Of a DNA stretch of 59,150 bases, positions 35,423-44,534 are shown one piece after another. The position numbers and the translations under genes were made by a program. The notes under the pieces were generated by a model that saw nothing but the letters and a program-made list of their open reading frames with translations, was not told the origin of the DNA and searched no databases. The stretch spans positions 1 through 59,150 of the forward strand of contig JAFGYE010000110.1 of assembly GCA_016936255.1 (NCBI GenBank), read 5' to 3'. This stretch comes from Marinifilaceae bacterium (lineage in GTDB: Bacteria; Bacteroidota; Bacteroidia; Bacteroidales; Marinifilaceae). Every line of letters begins with the position of its first letter. Positions within the stretch are counted from its first letter, which is position 1.

Positions 35423-36559
35423 GTGGAGATAGAAAAAGTAATCATAAGTTCGAAGGGTGAGTTTTCTAAAATAGAAGAAATTCGGCTTGCCGCGGATTTG
35501 CTGTTTATTTTTGGCGATGGAGATTTAATGTGCGAAAAAGAATTTAAGTTAGCAATTAGGAATTCTTTTCCCGACGCAAAGATTTTTGGATGTTCAAGTT
35601 CTGGTGAAATTTCAGGTTTGGAGGTATTCGAAAACAGTATTTCAATTGCAGCAGTTAAATTTTCTTCCACAACGATAAGAATAGAATCTGTTGATCTTGC
35701 AAAGTATAAGAACAATATTGAATGTGGTGAGAAATTGTGTGAGAAATTTCCTCAGAAGGATTTGAAACATTTAATAGTTTTATCCGATGGGATTAATGTT
35801 AATGGATGTAATCTTATTGAAGGGATTCAAAATAAATTGTCGAAGAAAGTTGCAGTTACAGGAGGATTGGCCGGAGATGGGATAAGATTTTCAAAAACCC
35901 TTGTGTTTGACGAAAAAGGAGAGGTAAAATCAAATTGTGTTTGTGCTTTGGGATTCTATGGAGATTCTATTTCCGTAGGATACGGAACCAATGGAGGATG
36001 GGAGAATTTTGGCATTGAACGGCTTGTTACAAAATCAAAGAACAATATTTTATACGAATTGGATCATCAACCAGCTCTATTATTATACAAACAATTCTTG
36101 GGGGAAAGAGCAAAAGACTTGCCAGTGTCAGGCATGTCGTTTCCATTAAGCTGTAGGGTGGGAGATTCTCAAAATGCTGTGGTTCGCACCGTGCATGGAA
36201 TCAATGAAAAGGATCAAAGCCTCATTTTTGGTGGTAATATTCCTGATGGAGTATATGTAAAATTGATGAAAGCAAATGTAGATCGATTAATTGCAGGAGC
36301 TGAATTATCAGCAAAAGCAAGTACTGATATGATTCCCAAAGGAGAGTCAGAATTCGCTATTTTGATTAGTTGTGTTGGCCGCAAATTAGTGCTTAAGCAA
36401 TTGGTTGAAGAAGAAGTTGAAGTTGTTGCTGATGTGATAGGTAAACAGGCTATTCTTACCGGATTTTATTCTTACGGTGAAATATCTCCGTTTAAAGAAG
36501 ATAGTCCTAGTTTTCTACACAATCAAACCATGACTATAACCACCTTTTCTGAAAAATAA
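35423..36559 (+). CDS. FIST domain sensory protein
   Basis: The 378-residue protein starts at GTG 35423; the FIST_N domain begins within the first 30 residues, so later ATGs would cut it. FIST_N spans about 20-215 (FGCSSSGEISGLEVF, KKVAVTGGLAGDG, NCVCALGFYGDSISVGYG). FIST_C spans about 220-365 (AVVRTVHGINEKD, ILISCVGRKLVL, TGFYSYGEISPF). Family knowledge: FIST is a small-ligand (possibly amino acid) sensor module often linked to signalling proteins. The gene ends 5 bp before the hybrid kinase gene, so it probably supplies the input signal to that kinase. Confidence 0.88.
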   Translation: MEIEKVIISSKGEFSKIEEIRLAADLLFIFGDGDLMCEKEFKLAIRNSFPDAKIFGCSSSGEISGLEVFENSISIAAVKFSSTTIRIESVDLAKYKNNIECGEKLCEKFPQKDLKHLIVLSDGINVNGCNLIEGIQNKLSKKVAVTGGLAGDGIRFSKTLVFDEKGEVKSNCVCALGFYGDSISVGYGTNGGWENFGIERLVTKSKNNILYELDHQPALLLYKQFLGERAKDLPVSGMSFPLSCRVGDSQNAVVRTVHGINEKDQSLIFGGNIPDGVYVKLMKANVDRLIAGAELSAKASTDMIPKGESEFAILISCVGRKLVLKQLVEEEVEVVADVIGKQAILTGFYSYGEISPFKEDSPSFLHNQTMTITTFSEK

Positions 36560-36564
36560 AGCAT

Positions 36565-38703
36565 ATGCATCGATTATTGAAAAGGCAAGTCCGTAAGTAT
36601 TTATCTACAGAAGATGAAAGTAAATTTAAAGATTTTCTGAATGCTGTGGAAGAAGCGTATGAGGATTACGATAAAGATATAAAACAGACGGAGAATATTT
36701 TAGAAACTTGTTCTCTGGAACTTTTTACGCTTAATAAGGAACTGCGAAAAGCGGTTGATAATAAGACACAAGAGGTTGAAGCTACATCCTCTAGAATGGA
36801 ATCAATTGTAAATAATATCTCAGAGGTTATTTTTCAAACTAATTTTAACGGAGAATGGCTGTATTTAAATTCAGCATGGACAAAAATTACAGGGTTTAGT
36901 ATTGAAAAAAGTATTGGCTCCAATGCATTTGAATTTGCTCATCCTGATGATATAGAGAGTTGTATGTTGAAATTGAGAACTTTAATTGAGCATAAAACCA
37001 GTTTTTGTTTTATTAAAGTTCGGATAGTAACTAATAGTGGTAGTTACAAATGGTTCGAAGCTGCAATTAGAGTCACAAGAGGTACTGATGGAAAGAGAAA
37101 TGGTTTTACAGGCACTTTAAAAGATATTACCGATAGAAAAAGACTAGAGGATGAGAAGAAGAAAACAGAAGAAAAATTCAAATTGATATTTGAAAAATCA
37201 TCTGTTGCCTACCTTCTAATTAAAGAATCCCGATTTATTGAATGTAATCAGGCATGTCTTGATTTATTTGGTGTAAGCTCGAAAGAGAATTTTATTGGCA
37301 AATATGTAAAAGATTTTTCACCTGAATATCAACCTGATGGATTGTTGTCTTTGGATAAAGCTAAATTGTTTATTAAAGAAGGTAAGGTTAATGGAAATGC
37401 TAAGTTTGATTGGATTCACTGCAAAGAAAATGGAATGGAATTTCCTGTTGAAGTTGCATTAAACAAAGTGCCTTTGATGGATGGAAATGTGTTGTTTGTT
37501 GTGCTAAACGATTTATCGGAAAGAAAACGAGTGGAACAAGAGTTGATCATTGCCAAAGAGAAGGCAGAGGAGGCAACTTATGCAAAAGCGCAGTTTTTGT
37601 CTACTATGTCGCACGAAATACGTACTCCCATGAATGCTGTTATAGGAGTTACTCATTTATTGTCGGAGGATAATCCAAGAGAGGATCAAATTCAGAATAT
37701 CAATATTCTGAAACTATCTGCAGATAATTTAATGACTTTAATTAATGATATTTTAGACTTTAGTAAGATTGAGGCTGGTCGTGTTGATATTGAATCGGTA
37801 GATTTCAATTTCAGGAATCTGATTCAGAACATAGCTTCAGGCTTTGATATGAAATCAAAAGAGAAAGGTTTGGATTTTATTGTAGATGTAGATCCTAAAA
37901 TTCCGGCTTACTTGATTGGTGATCCGACCCGTATCTCACAAGTTCTTAATAACTTGTGTGGTAATGCAGTTAAATTTACCGATAAGGGAAATGTTCAGGT
38001 GGTAGTTTCTTATCAGGAAAAATATGATGATAAAGTAAAATTGAAATTTGAAATTAAAGATACAGGTATTGGAATTCCGGAGGATAAACAAGATCAAATA
38101 TTTCAGTCTTTTTCTCAGGCAGACTCAAATACCACTAGATTATATGGAGGAACCGGTCTTGGCTTAACAATTTCAAAAAAGTTAATTGAGATTATGGGTG
38201 GCCAGATTAATGTTAAGAGCGATCTTGAATTTGGAACTACTTTTTCTTTTGATTTGTGTTTGACAATTAGTCATAAGTCAAAATCCAAATTGGATTTTAT
38301 TACCGAAGGTTATCAAAATAGTGATAAAATGAAAGGTTTGCATATTTTGCTGGCTGAAGACAATCAGATGAATATATTGATTTTGAGGCAATTCCTTAAA
38401 AAATGGGAGATTACCTATGAAATTGCAATGAATGGACAGATAGCTTTTGAAAAGGTGCAGACGGGCAATTTTGATATGGTGTTGATGGATTTACAGATGC
38501 CAATAATGGATGGTTATAAAGCCACACAAAGTATTCGGAGTCTGCCCGACGAGAAATACAAAACAATGCCCATTTTAGCAATAACTGCTTCTGCATTTAG
38601 CGAAATTCGTAAAAAAGTATTGAATGCAGGAATGAATGATTTTGTAACCAAGCCAATAAATCCAGAAGACTTGTATCAGAAGATTGAAAAATACATTATC
38701 TAA
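36565..38703 (+). CDS. Hybrid histidine kinase with two PAS domains and a receiver
   Basis: The 712-residue cytoplasmic protein has, in order, a helical/coiled-coil N-terminus (1-80), PAS/PAC 1 (about 80-195), PAS 2 (about 205-325), HisKA with H350 in FLSTMSHEIRTPMNAVIG, and HATPase_c (NAVKFTDKG, DTGIGIPEDKQ, GGTGLGLTISKK). The C-terminal receiver has D642 in LMDLQMPIMDGY. There is no membrane segment and no output domain, so the phosphate must pass to another protein or the receiver acts locally. It is translated 5 bp after the FIST gene. Its stop codon directly abuts the end of convergent truA. Confidence 0.93.
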   Translation: MHRLLKRQVRKYLSTEDESKFKDFLNAVEEAYEDYDKDIKQTENILETCSLELFTLNKELRKAVDNKTQEVEATSSRMESIVNNISEVIFQTNFNGEWLYLNSAWTKITGFSIEKSIGSNAFEFAHPDDIESCMLKLRTLIEHKTSFCFIKVRIVTNSGSYKWFEAAIRVTRGTDGKRNGFTGTLKDITDRKRLEDEKKKTEEKFKLIFEKSSVAYLLIKESRFIECNQACLDLFGVSSKENFIGKYVKDFSPEYQPDGLLSLDKAKLFIKEGKVNGNAKFDWIHCKENGMEFPVEVALNKVPLMDGNVLFVVLNDLSERKRVEQELIIAKEKAEEATYAKAQFLSTMSHEIRTPMNAVIGVTHLLSEDNPREDQIQNINILKLSADNLMTLINDILDFSKIEAGRVDIESVDFNFRNLIQNIASGFDMKSKEKGLDFIVDVDPKIPAYLIGDPTRISQVLNNLCGNAVKFTDKGNVQVVVSYQEKYDDKVKLKFEIKDTGIGIPEDKQDQIFQSFSQADSNTTRLYGGTGLGLTISKKLIEIMGGQINVKSDLEFGTTFSFDLCLTISHKSKSKLDFITEGYQNSDKMKGLHILLAEDNQMNILILRQFLKKWEITYEIAMNGQIAFEKVQTGNFDMVLMDLQMPIMDGYKATQSIRSLPDEKYKTMPILAITASAFSEIRKKVLNAGMNDFVTKPINPEDLYQKIEKYII

Positions 38704-39516
38704 TTATAGCGGCACATTATTTATTACTATCCACTGATTCATTTTTAATAGGGGACAGAAATCGTTAGTGGGCTCTGTTTTAAAAAAAGGGTATTGAACC
38801 TGCGATAGATACAAACCTTGAGGATGTGCTATGTTTAAAAATTGTTGAGGTGTTTTGTTTTTAATCATTTCTTCGAATTCGTCAATACTCTTTTGCCCTG
38901 TTCCGACCTCGATTAATTCGTGAACAAGAATTCGGATCATCCCTCTTAAAAATCGATTAGCCGATATTTCCAAACGGAAGTTTGTTTTCGAAGCATCGGT
39001 AAAAAATTTTACTGAGAATATATTGCAACGTGTGTGGTTGTGGCTATCCGGTGATTTACACAAAGCTCTAAAATCATTGTATTTTGTAATTATAGAGGAC
39101 GCTTTAGCCATTTTATCCACATCAGGAGTTATATTGTAAAGTGTACTTATTTCATTTAGAAAAGGGTTTTTTTTGGTGTGGATAAAGTAATTGTACGTTC
39201 TTTTGCTTGCGCTTGCCTGTGCATGATTGTTGTTGTCCACTTCAAAAACATCGTAAACCGAAATATCCGATGGAAGGATTTTATTTAAAACAAAAAGATG
39301 ATGATCGTTCCAGATTTTGTCCGTATTGATATGGAAAAAATACTGTGAGGAGTGCACGCCAGCATCTGTTCTGCCACATCCAATACAAACGATCTTCTCC
39401 TTCAGTAAATTGGATAATTTGTCCTCAATTACCTCTTGAACACTCATCACATTTTTCTGTCGTTGCCAACCTCTGTATTCGGTTCCCTTGTATCCGATGT
39501 GAAAAAAGTACCTCAC
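38704..39516 (-). CDS. truA: tRNA pseudouridine synthase A
   Basis: The 270-residue protein has the TruA motifs YKGTEYRGWQRQ near the N-terminus and the catalytic D51 in GCGRTDAGVHSSQYF, plus SANRFLRGMIRILVHELIEVG late in the protein. It modifies U38-40 in the tRNA anticodon arm. The length matches the family. It is convergent with the hybrid kinase gene with zero spacer, and no terminator is visible between them. Confidence 0.95.
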   Translation of the reverse strand: MRYFFHIGYKGTEYRGWQRQKNVMSVQEVIEDKLSNLLKEKIVCIGCGRTDAGVHSSQYFFHINTDKIWNDHHLFVLNKILPSDISVYDVFEVDNNNHAQASASKRTYNYFIHTKKNPFLNEISTLYNITPDVDKMAKASSIITKYNDFRALCKSPDSHNHTRCNIFSVKFFTDASKTNFRLEISANRFLRGMIRILVHELIEVGTGQKSIDEFEEMIKNKTPQQFLNIAHPQGLYLSQVQYPFFKTEPTNDFCPLLKMNQWIVINNVPL

Positions 39517-39727
39517 TCTTATTTGTTTTAGCTTTTGAAATTTTCAATTCAGCAAAGGTATTAATTCATAGGATCTATTTTTAAAATGATCAGAAATTCT
39601 CTAAACTCCTTTTAAATTATAAGCTTATTGCCAATAAATATTAGCAATAAGTTATCTTAGAGCTCATTTTTGGAAAAATACGAACACGATTTAATGTTTT
39701 TTTGAGCACAAACTAAAACAACAAACA

Positions 39728-41341
39728 ATGAAGAAATTATTGATTGCCATTTTGGTGATTTTTGCAATTGGTACTCAGCAATCCTATGCTCAGTCGGTAT
39801 TCGATCAGGTGAACGATCCTTATTTTGGAGAAAGCTGTACAAGTATTATGGTTGGGAAAAAGGCTACAACAGATGGATCTGTAATTACCAGTCATACTTG
39901 TGATGGTAAATACCGAACTTGGTTACAGGTTGAAAAAGGACAAAAATTTGAGAAGGATACCATCCTTGAAATTTATAAAGGCAGTTTGAAGACAGAAACA
40001 GCCTGGGACAGACGAAAAATGTATGTGGCTGGCACAATACCTCAGGCAAAGGAAACTTATGCCTATTTAAATACAGCTTATCCCTGTTTGAATGAGAAGC
40101 AATTGGCTATTGGCGAAACAACCATTGTTGGTCCGAAAGAGTTGGTGAATGATAAAGGGATGTTTCTGATTGAAGAGTTGGAGCGTATTGCACTTCAGCG
40201 TTGCACAACGGCCCGTGAAGCTATTGCATTGATTGGAAAATTGATTAAAGATTATGGTTATGGTGATTGGGGTGAATGCATTACGATTGCTGATAAAAAA
40301 GAAGTTTGGCAATTGGAAATTTTTGGTGAAGGCCCGGATAAAGTTGGTGGTGTTTGGGCTGCGCAGCGCATTCCGGATGATCATATAGGTGTATCGGCAA
40401 ATATATCAAGAATAGGTGTGATTGATAAAAAGAGTAAAGATTACTTTATGTATTCGGAAAATGTTTTTTCTGTAGCAAAAGAATTAGGCCGGTGGGATGG
40501 AGAAGAGGAATTTAAATTCTGGAAGGCTTATGGTAAGGTTGAAAAGCCATTTAAAATCCGGGAGTTTTTTATTATGAATGCTTTGGCTCCATCGTTAAAA
40601 TTAGATTTTGAGGCTGAAGAATTACCATTTTCGGTAAAACCGGATCAAAAAGTTTCAGTACGGGATATTATTGCTTTGTATCGGGAAACCTACGAAGGGA
40701 CTAAGTATGATATGACTCAGAATTTGAATGTGATAAAGAAAAAATACAACGAGGAAAAAGAGGAAATAGGTGCAGATACCATTACTGCACTAAACGCACA
40801 TCCTTGGCCAAATGGTGACAATCGAAAGCTTTACAATTACCTGGAAGATGGATCGGTTGAGTATCAGCGGACAGTTGCCGTATCGTGGTGTTCTTACTCA
40901 CACATCATTCAATTAAGAGATTGGTTACCTGATGAAATTGGTGGAAGAGCGTGGTTTTCTTTCGACAATCCAGGTCAAAGCCCTCGTATTCCTATTTACT
41001 CAGGAACAAGCGAATTGCCTGAAAGCTTTCAGTATTGTGGTCAGCATCGTTACCGCAACGATGCTGCTATTTGGCAATATCGCAAGGCGAACAAATTGGC
41101 TACTTTGCAATGGCAAACTACCCGGGAAGGAATGATGAAAGAGGTTGCTTATTTTGAGGAGAAAGGTTTTGAGGAGTCGGCTGCGCTTGAAGGACAAATT
41201 CAGAAGCTGTTGAAAGATGGTAAAACAAAAGAGGCAAAAGTATTGTTGAACAAATATACACGCGATTTTACAGGCGCTACCATGTTACGATGGAAAGAGC
41301 TGGAAAATGAATATTGGGGAAGGTTCGGTTTGGGATTTTAA
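39728..41341 (+). CDS. Secreted peptidase family C69 (dipeptidase PepD-like)
   Basis: The 537-residue protein has a signal peptide (residues 1-21, ending QSYAQ). The N-terminal nucleophile region of family C69 has C37 in ESCTSIMVGKKATTDGS, followed by SHTCDG. The Ntn-hydrolase body includes LNEKQLAIGETTIVG and DYGYGDWGECITIADKKEVW. Family knowledge: C69 enzymes cleave dipeptides after removal of residues before the Cys. In Bacteroidota they are commonly exported. It is a single gene with a strong terminator. Confidence 0.9.
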   Translation: MKKLLIAILVIFAIGTQQSYAQSVFDQVNDPYFGESCTSIMVGKKATTDGSVITSHTCDGKYRTWLQVEKGQKFEKDTILEIYKGSLKTETAWDRRKMYVAGTIPQAKETYAYLNTAYPCLNEKQLAIGETTIVGPKELVNDKGMFLIEELERIALQRCTTAREAIALIGKLIKDYGYGDWGECITIADKKEVWQLEIFGEGPDKVGGVWAAQRIPDDHIGVSANISRIGVIDKKSKDYFMYSENVFSVAKELGRWDGEEEFKFWKAYGKVEKPFKIREFFIMNALAPSLKLDFEAEELPFSVKPDQKVSVRDIIALYRETYEGTKYDMTQNLNVIKKKYNEEKEEIGADTITALNAHPWPNGDNRKLYNYLEDGSVEYQRTVAVSWCSYSHIIQLRDWLPDEIGGRAWFSFDNPGQSPRIPIYSGTSELPESFQYCGQHRYRNDAAIWQYRKANKLATLQWQTTREGMMKEVAYFEEKGFEESAALEGQIQKLLKDGKTKEAKVLLNKYTRDFTGATMLRWKELENEYWGRFGLGF

Positions 41342-41366
41342 TAAAATCAGATTTATTCAAAAGCAT

Positions 41367-41407
41367 AAAAAAGCCGGTTGAGCATCTGTCTCAACCGGCT
41401 TTTTTTA
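41367..41407 (+). terminator. Strong terminator after the C69 peptidase gene
   Basis: AAAAGCCGGTTGAG pairs perfectly with CTCAACCGGCTTTT around a 7-base loop, followed by T7. The A run before it could also serve the minus strand. Confidence 0.92.
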
Positions 41408-41563
41408 TAGTGAAAAAAATCAAAATTGGAATCCAAACCCATAATCCCAATACAAGGAACCTGATTCTATACTTAGTATATAGAAAAAGCATAATCTGCT
41501 ATTTGAGGGAATTGACAGGTATGTGAAATAAATGTGCATAATGGGAAGATTCTTGAATGGATA

Positions 41564-41952
41564 TTAAAACTGTAACAGGCTTATGAGTTTGGGAATGAAA
41601 ATCAGTAATCCTATAATTACTGAAGAGAGTGAGCTCAATAAAACGGCACCAGCAGATAGATCTTTTATTTTTTTTATGTGATAGTTGTTTTCGAGAGTAA
41701 GAAAATCTGCCATATTTTCAATGGCAGAATTAATCGTCTCAACAGTTATTACCAATGCAATAGAAAAAATAATGAAGCCCCATTCAATAGGATTGATATT
41801 CAGTACAATCGATAGAATTATGACTGTTAATCCCAAAAAAATGTGAATTCTGGAATTGTGCTCTTCCTTGAGTAGAATTCTTAATCCGCTGAAAGCGTAT
41901 TTAAAACTTTTTAAGCGATTAATTATCGAGAATTTTTGTTCTGCTTTTTCAT
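41564..41952 (-). pseudogene. dgkA: Diacylglycerol/undecaprenol kinase DgkA, apparently frameshifted near its start
   Basis: The frame ending at 41564 encodes a typical DgkA: FKYAFSGLRILLKEEHNSRIH, then VETINSAIENMADFLT (the family signature) and a last membrane helix. This frame has no ATG, GTG or TTG before a stop at 41954-41956, except a TTG inside TM1 that would delete the amphipathic N-terminus. A well-placed ATG (41952, 22 bp after creD) opens another frame that stops after nine codons. Adding one A to the A5 tract (41933-41937) would join the two as MKKQNKKFSIINRLKSF. So it is either a true single-base loss, a slippage-switched gene, or a sequencing error. If functional it would recycle diacylglycerol or undecaprenol. 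Confidence 0.8.
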
Positions 41953-41974
41953 TTTATATTGCATTGGTAATAAT

Positions 41975-43318
41975 TTACTCAGTCTTCATATTCAACTTGT
42001 ACCAGTTAATATTTCTAGTGAAGTACATGGTGACTCCCAGTATTAATGCTAAGCCAATACTTCCCATTAATAAAGCATAATCGGCTAATTGCAGGGTGAC
42101 AAATAAAAAGCCGTAAATACCCAGTATGGTAGCTGTTAAAACTCCTGTGAACTTTCGCGATTTAAATACACTTTTGGCATAAATTAATATCATCAGTGAT
42201 GTTATGCCTGCTGAAATTAAATAGGCAATGTTAAAATTGGAATGCTCCGATATGGATATCAGTAATATGTAGAAAAGACAAAGAGCCAGACCAACCAAAG
42301 TGTACTGAAACGGATGTATTTTCCGTCCATTCAAAATCTCGACTAAGAAGAATACCAAGAATATTAAGGCAATAGTCATAACTGCATATTTGGAGGAGCG
42401 CATGGATTTTTGATAATCGTCCAGAGGCATAATCAGATCAACACCCAAGGCTGAATACAGCATTTCGTTTCGCATATTTTTATCGATCCATGTTTGTGGA
42501 TAGTTTCGGTTTAGTTGCAGAATTTTCCAGTCGGCAGAAAAACCTTCATCGCTTACTTCTCGGTTGTCGGGAAGAAAGTTGCCATTAAAACTTGGCGAAG
42601 ACCAGGTGGAAGATAGTTTTACTTTTGTAGTGCTGCCAAGCGGTATAAAGGAAAGGTTCTGGCTTCCCTGTAAATTTAATTGGAATGAGAAATCAATATT
42701 TGAGTTGATTTGTTCCCTCAAATCAGGCAAATCGATGCTAATGCCCGAACTAATCATATCGTTTAGTTTAGAACCGGCTTGTACATCCAGTTTTTGATTC
42801 CCCCAGTTCAGGGTAATCTGATCTTTTATGCCTCGAAGATCCGATATTCCAACAGTTAAGAAAGCTTTGTCGTAATTAATTTCTTTCAATCCATTTTGAT
42901 CAATTTTGGTATTTGGTTTAAATTGACCCTTGAAGTCTAAAATACTTTTGTATACGACTACTTCGTAGATTCCTCTTTTTAGTTTTTCCGGTTCAATGTC
43001 TCCGTTTATGTTAAGCTTTTCGGGTAGTATGTATAAATATTTCGTTTCCGTAATTGTTTTATTATCCTCAGAGCTGTGTTCGTAAGTTAAAGGTATTGTT
43101 AGGATTGGGCCGTTAATTTGCTGTTTGCCAGCCCATTTTTGACTGACTTCGTTTAATACCGACTGATTGAGCATTTCTCTCTCGCTGATGATTGATTTAA
43201 TCATGCTGGCAGGAATCAGCAGTAAGAGCATTAAAATGGTGATGGTACCTAGTTTTAGTCCAACCGAATTCTTAATCCAGCTGTTTACTTTGTCGAATGG
43301 TGATTGGGTATTGTTCAT
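41975..43318 (-). CDS. creD: CreD-like inner-membrane protein
   Basis: The 447-residue protein has one N-terminal membrane helix (about 20-40), a large periplasmic beta-rich domain (about 45-310) and five or so C-terminal helices (about 325-440), the CreD/CET layout. Motifs such as KWAGKQQINGPILTIPLTYE fit the family. CreD is an envelope-integrity protein, in enterobacteria controlled by CreBC. Here it follows a winged-helix regulator, as in many Bacteroidota. Its own start is preceded by an inverted repeat that matches the one before the membrane protein-regulator operon. dgkA follows after 22 bp. Confidence 0.9.
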   Translation of the reverse strand: MNNTQSPFDKVNSWIKNSVGLKLGTITILMLLLLIPASMIKSIISEREMLNQSVLNEVSQKWAGKQQINGPILTIPLTYEHSSEDNKTITETKYLYILPEKLNINGDIEPEKLKRGIYEVVVYKSILDFKGQFKPNTKIDQNGLKEINYDKAFLTVGISDLRGIKDQITLNWGNQKLDVQAGSKLNDMISSGISIDLPDLREQINSNIDFSFQLNLQGSQNLSFIPLGSTTKVKLSSTWSSPSFNGNFLPDNREVSDEGFSADWKILQLNRNYPQTWIDKNMRNEMLYSALGVDLIMPLDDYQKSMRSSKYAVMTIALIFLVFFLVEILNGRKIHPFQYTLVGLALCLFYILLISISEHSNFNIAYLISAGITSLMILIYAKSVFKSRKFTGVLTATILGIYGFLFVTLQLADYALLMGSIGLALILGVTMYFTRNINWYKLNMKTE

Positions 43319-43337
43319 TTTTATTTTGTTTTAAAAG

Positions 43338-43356
43338 TACTCTGAAATTCAAAGTA
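43338..43356. promoter_or_regulatory. Inverted-repeat operator before creD
   Basis: TACTCTGAAATTCAAAGTA is a near-perfect inverted repeat 20 bp before the creD start. It differs by two bases from the box at 44310-44328. It is a likely binding site for the winged-helix regulator encoded next door. Confidence 0.6.
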
Positions 43357-43371
43357 GATAATGAAAAAAAT

Positions 43372-43662
43372 TTATTTAAGCAGTTGCTCTATGGCCTTTA
43401 TGTGTTTGATAAAGGCCAGTTTGCCTTCATCCGAAGCAGAATATTTAGTGTTGGGTTTCCGATCCATAAACTCTTTTTGTACACGAATGTACCCGCTTTT
43501 TTCAAGCGACTTTAAATGGCTCGCTAAATTACCATCAGTAACGCCCAACAGGTTTTTAAGGGCATTAAAATCGAGGTAATCGTTTACCACCAAAGCCGAC
43601 ATGATTCCCAGCCGGATTCGGTTTTCAAAAGCTTTATTTAAATCTTTAAGCAGTTCTTTCAC
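43372..43662 (-). CDS. Winged-helix transcriptional regulator (ArsR/MarR-like)
   Basis: I chose GTG 43662, which overlaps the stop of the upstream gene as GTGA (4-bp overlap); the longer frame upstream is a shadow of the membrane-protein gene. The 96-residue protein is a single winged-helix domain: ENRIRLGIMSALVVNDYLDF, LLGVTDGNLASHLKSLEKSG (recognition helix) and a wing (YIRVQKEFMDRKPNTKYSAS). This type (HTH_34) is common beside creD in Bacteroidota. It probably represses its own operon and creD through the shared inverted repeat. No metal-site Cys is present, so metal sensing is unlikely. Confidence 0.85.
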   Translation of the reverse strand: MKELLKDLNKAFENRIRLGIMSALVVNDYLDFNALKNLLGVTDGNLASHLKSLEKSGYIRVQKEFMDRKPNTKYSASDEGKLAFIKHIKAIEQLLK

Positions 43663-44303
43663 GATTTGTATTTTAACTCCATTACTATCCCATAAATGAT
43701 ATGTAGCAGACCGAATCCGATGCACCAAAAGATTAAACCATATCCGATGCACCAAAAGATTAAACCATATCCGATGAAATAAGTGGCGGTCAAACCTAGT
43801 AAAATTTCAAGTATTCCCAAACTGCGGATTTCGCTTATTGTGTATTTACTGGCATTTACCAGTGCCAAACCATAAAATAGTAAGGTTAGTGGTGCAATCA
43901 ATCCAATGTATCCTTTCATCAAAAGGAGAAGGCAAAATATACCACCGCTAATCAATGGAATTAACAAATTAATCAGAAGTGTTTTGGTTTGAGAATCCCA
44001 CACTTTTTGTTTCAATTTTTTTGTCTTTAATCTGGTAAAAAACAGTCCAAAACTTAATGCGAGTATCAAGGTTACAAAACCAATGGTCAGCAATTCTATC
44101 AACTGATCAATATTTAAAAGGGTTCGGTTAAAGTCTTGATATTCAGATCTGGAATAAATTGTTGCCCAGGCAAAATAAGCACCAATAAGTGCAATTATAC
44201 CTGCTGATATACCAGATAAACCACTCAAAGAGATGAATTTAGACGATTTGTTCATCATTTCTTTGATGTCCTTTAAGTCTTCGATGTATTTTTGCTGATT
44301 CAT
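43659..44303 (-). CDS. Integral membrane protein of the creD locus
   Basis: From ATG 44303 the protein has 214 residues with six or so membrane helices: about 25-45, 65-90, 110-130, 135-155, 160-180 and 185-205. It is a typical unnamed partner of the winged-helix regulator and may serve as its membrane signal input. The last helix contains a duplicated 9-residue block (YGLIFWCIG twice) caused by a 27-bp DNA tandem repeat. An ATG seven codons upstream lies inside the operator box and is less likely. Function unknown. Confidence 0.75.
   Translation of the reverse strand: MNQQKYIEDLKDIKEMMNKSSKFISLSGLSGISAGIIALIGAYFAWATIYSRSEYQDFNRTLLNIDQLIELLTIGFVTLILALSFGLFFTRLKTKKLKQKVWDSQTKTLLINLLIPLISGGIFCLLLLMKGYIGLIAPLTLLFYGLALVNASKYTISEIRSLGILEILLGLTATYFIGYGLIFWCIGYGLIFWCIGFGLLHIIYGIVMELKYKS
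43717..43770. repeat. Two tandem copies of a 27-bp unit inside a membrane-protein gene
   Basis: The 27-bp unit at 43717-43743 is repeated base for base at 43744-43770, followed by a 6-base start of a third copy. It is in frame (9 codons), so it lengthens the last membrane helix region without breaking the gene. Confidence 0.9.
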
Positions 44304-44309
44304 AAAAAG

Positions 44310-44328
44310 TACTTTGTAATTCAAAGTA
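44310..44328. promoter_or_regulatory. Inverted-repeat operator before the membrane protein-regulator operon
   Basis: TACTTTGTAATTCAAAGTA is a perfect 7-bp inverted repeat (TACTTTG/CAAAGTA) around TAATT, ending 7 bp before the start codon. It nearly matches the box before creD. TACTTTG also resembles a -7 element, so binding would block transcription. Confidence 0.6.
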
Positions 44329-44534
44329 AATATAAGGGAAAAATATGAATTTGAAATATTTTACTAAAAAAAAAGTGGTTTTATTTTTGTTCTGGCACTA
44401 CTTTTTTATTGTATCTGTGTGATTTTAAATATACATACGTACAAAAACCTATTCTCATAATACGCTCATAAGCTGTTTCTTCTGATTGGAATAAGCTTGA
44501 ACTTTGTTCCATATCAATTTGAACGGAGTAGCTT

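Noticed and set aside
41564-41836. Intact 90-residue DgkA starting at TTG
   Set aside because: This start removes the conserved N-terminal helix that is clearly encoded upstream in the same frame; the gene is better described as frameshifted.
43663-43755. Longer N-terminus for the winged-helix regulator
   Set aside because: The extra residues come from the 27-bp repeat read in another frame of the upstream gene; GTG 43662 in a GTGA overlap is the natural start.
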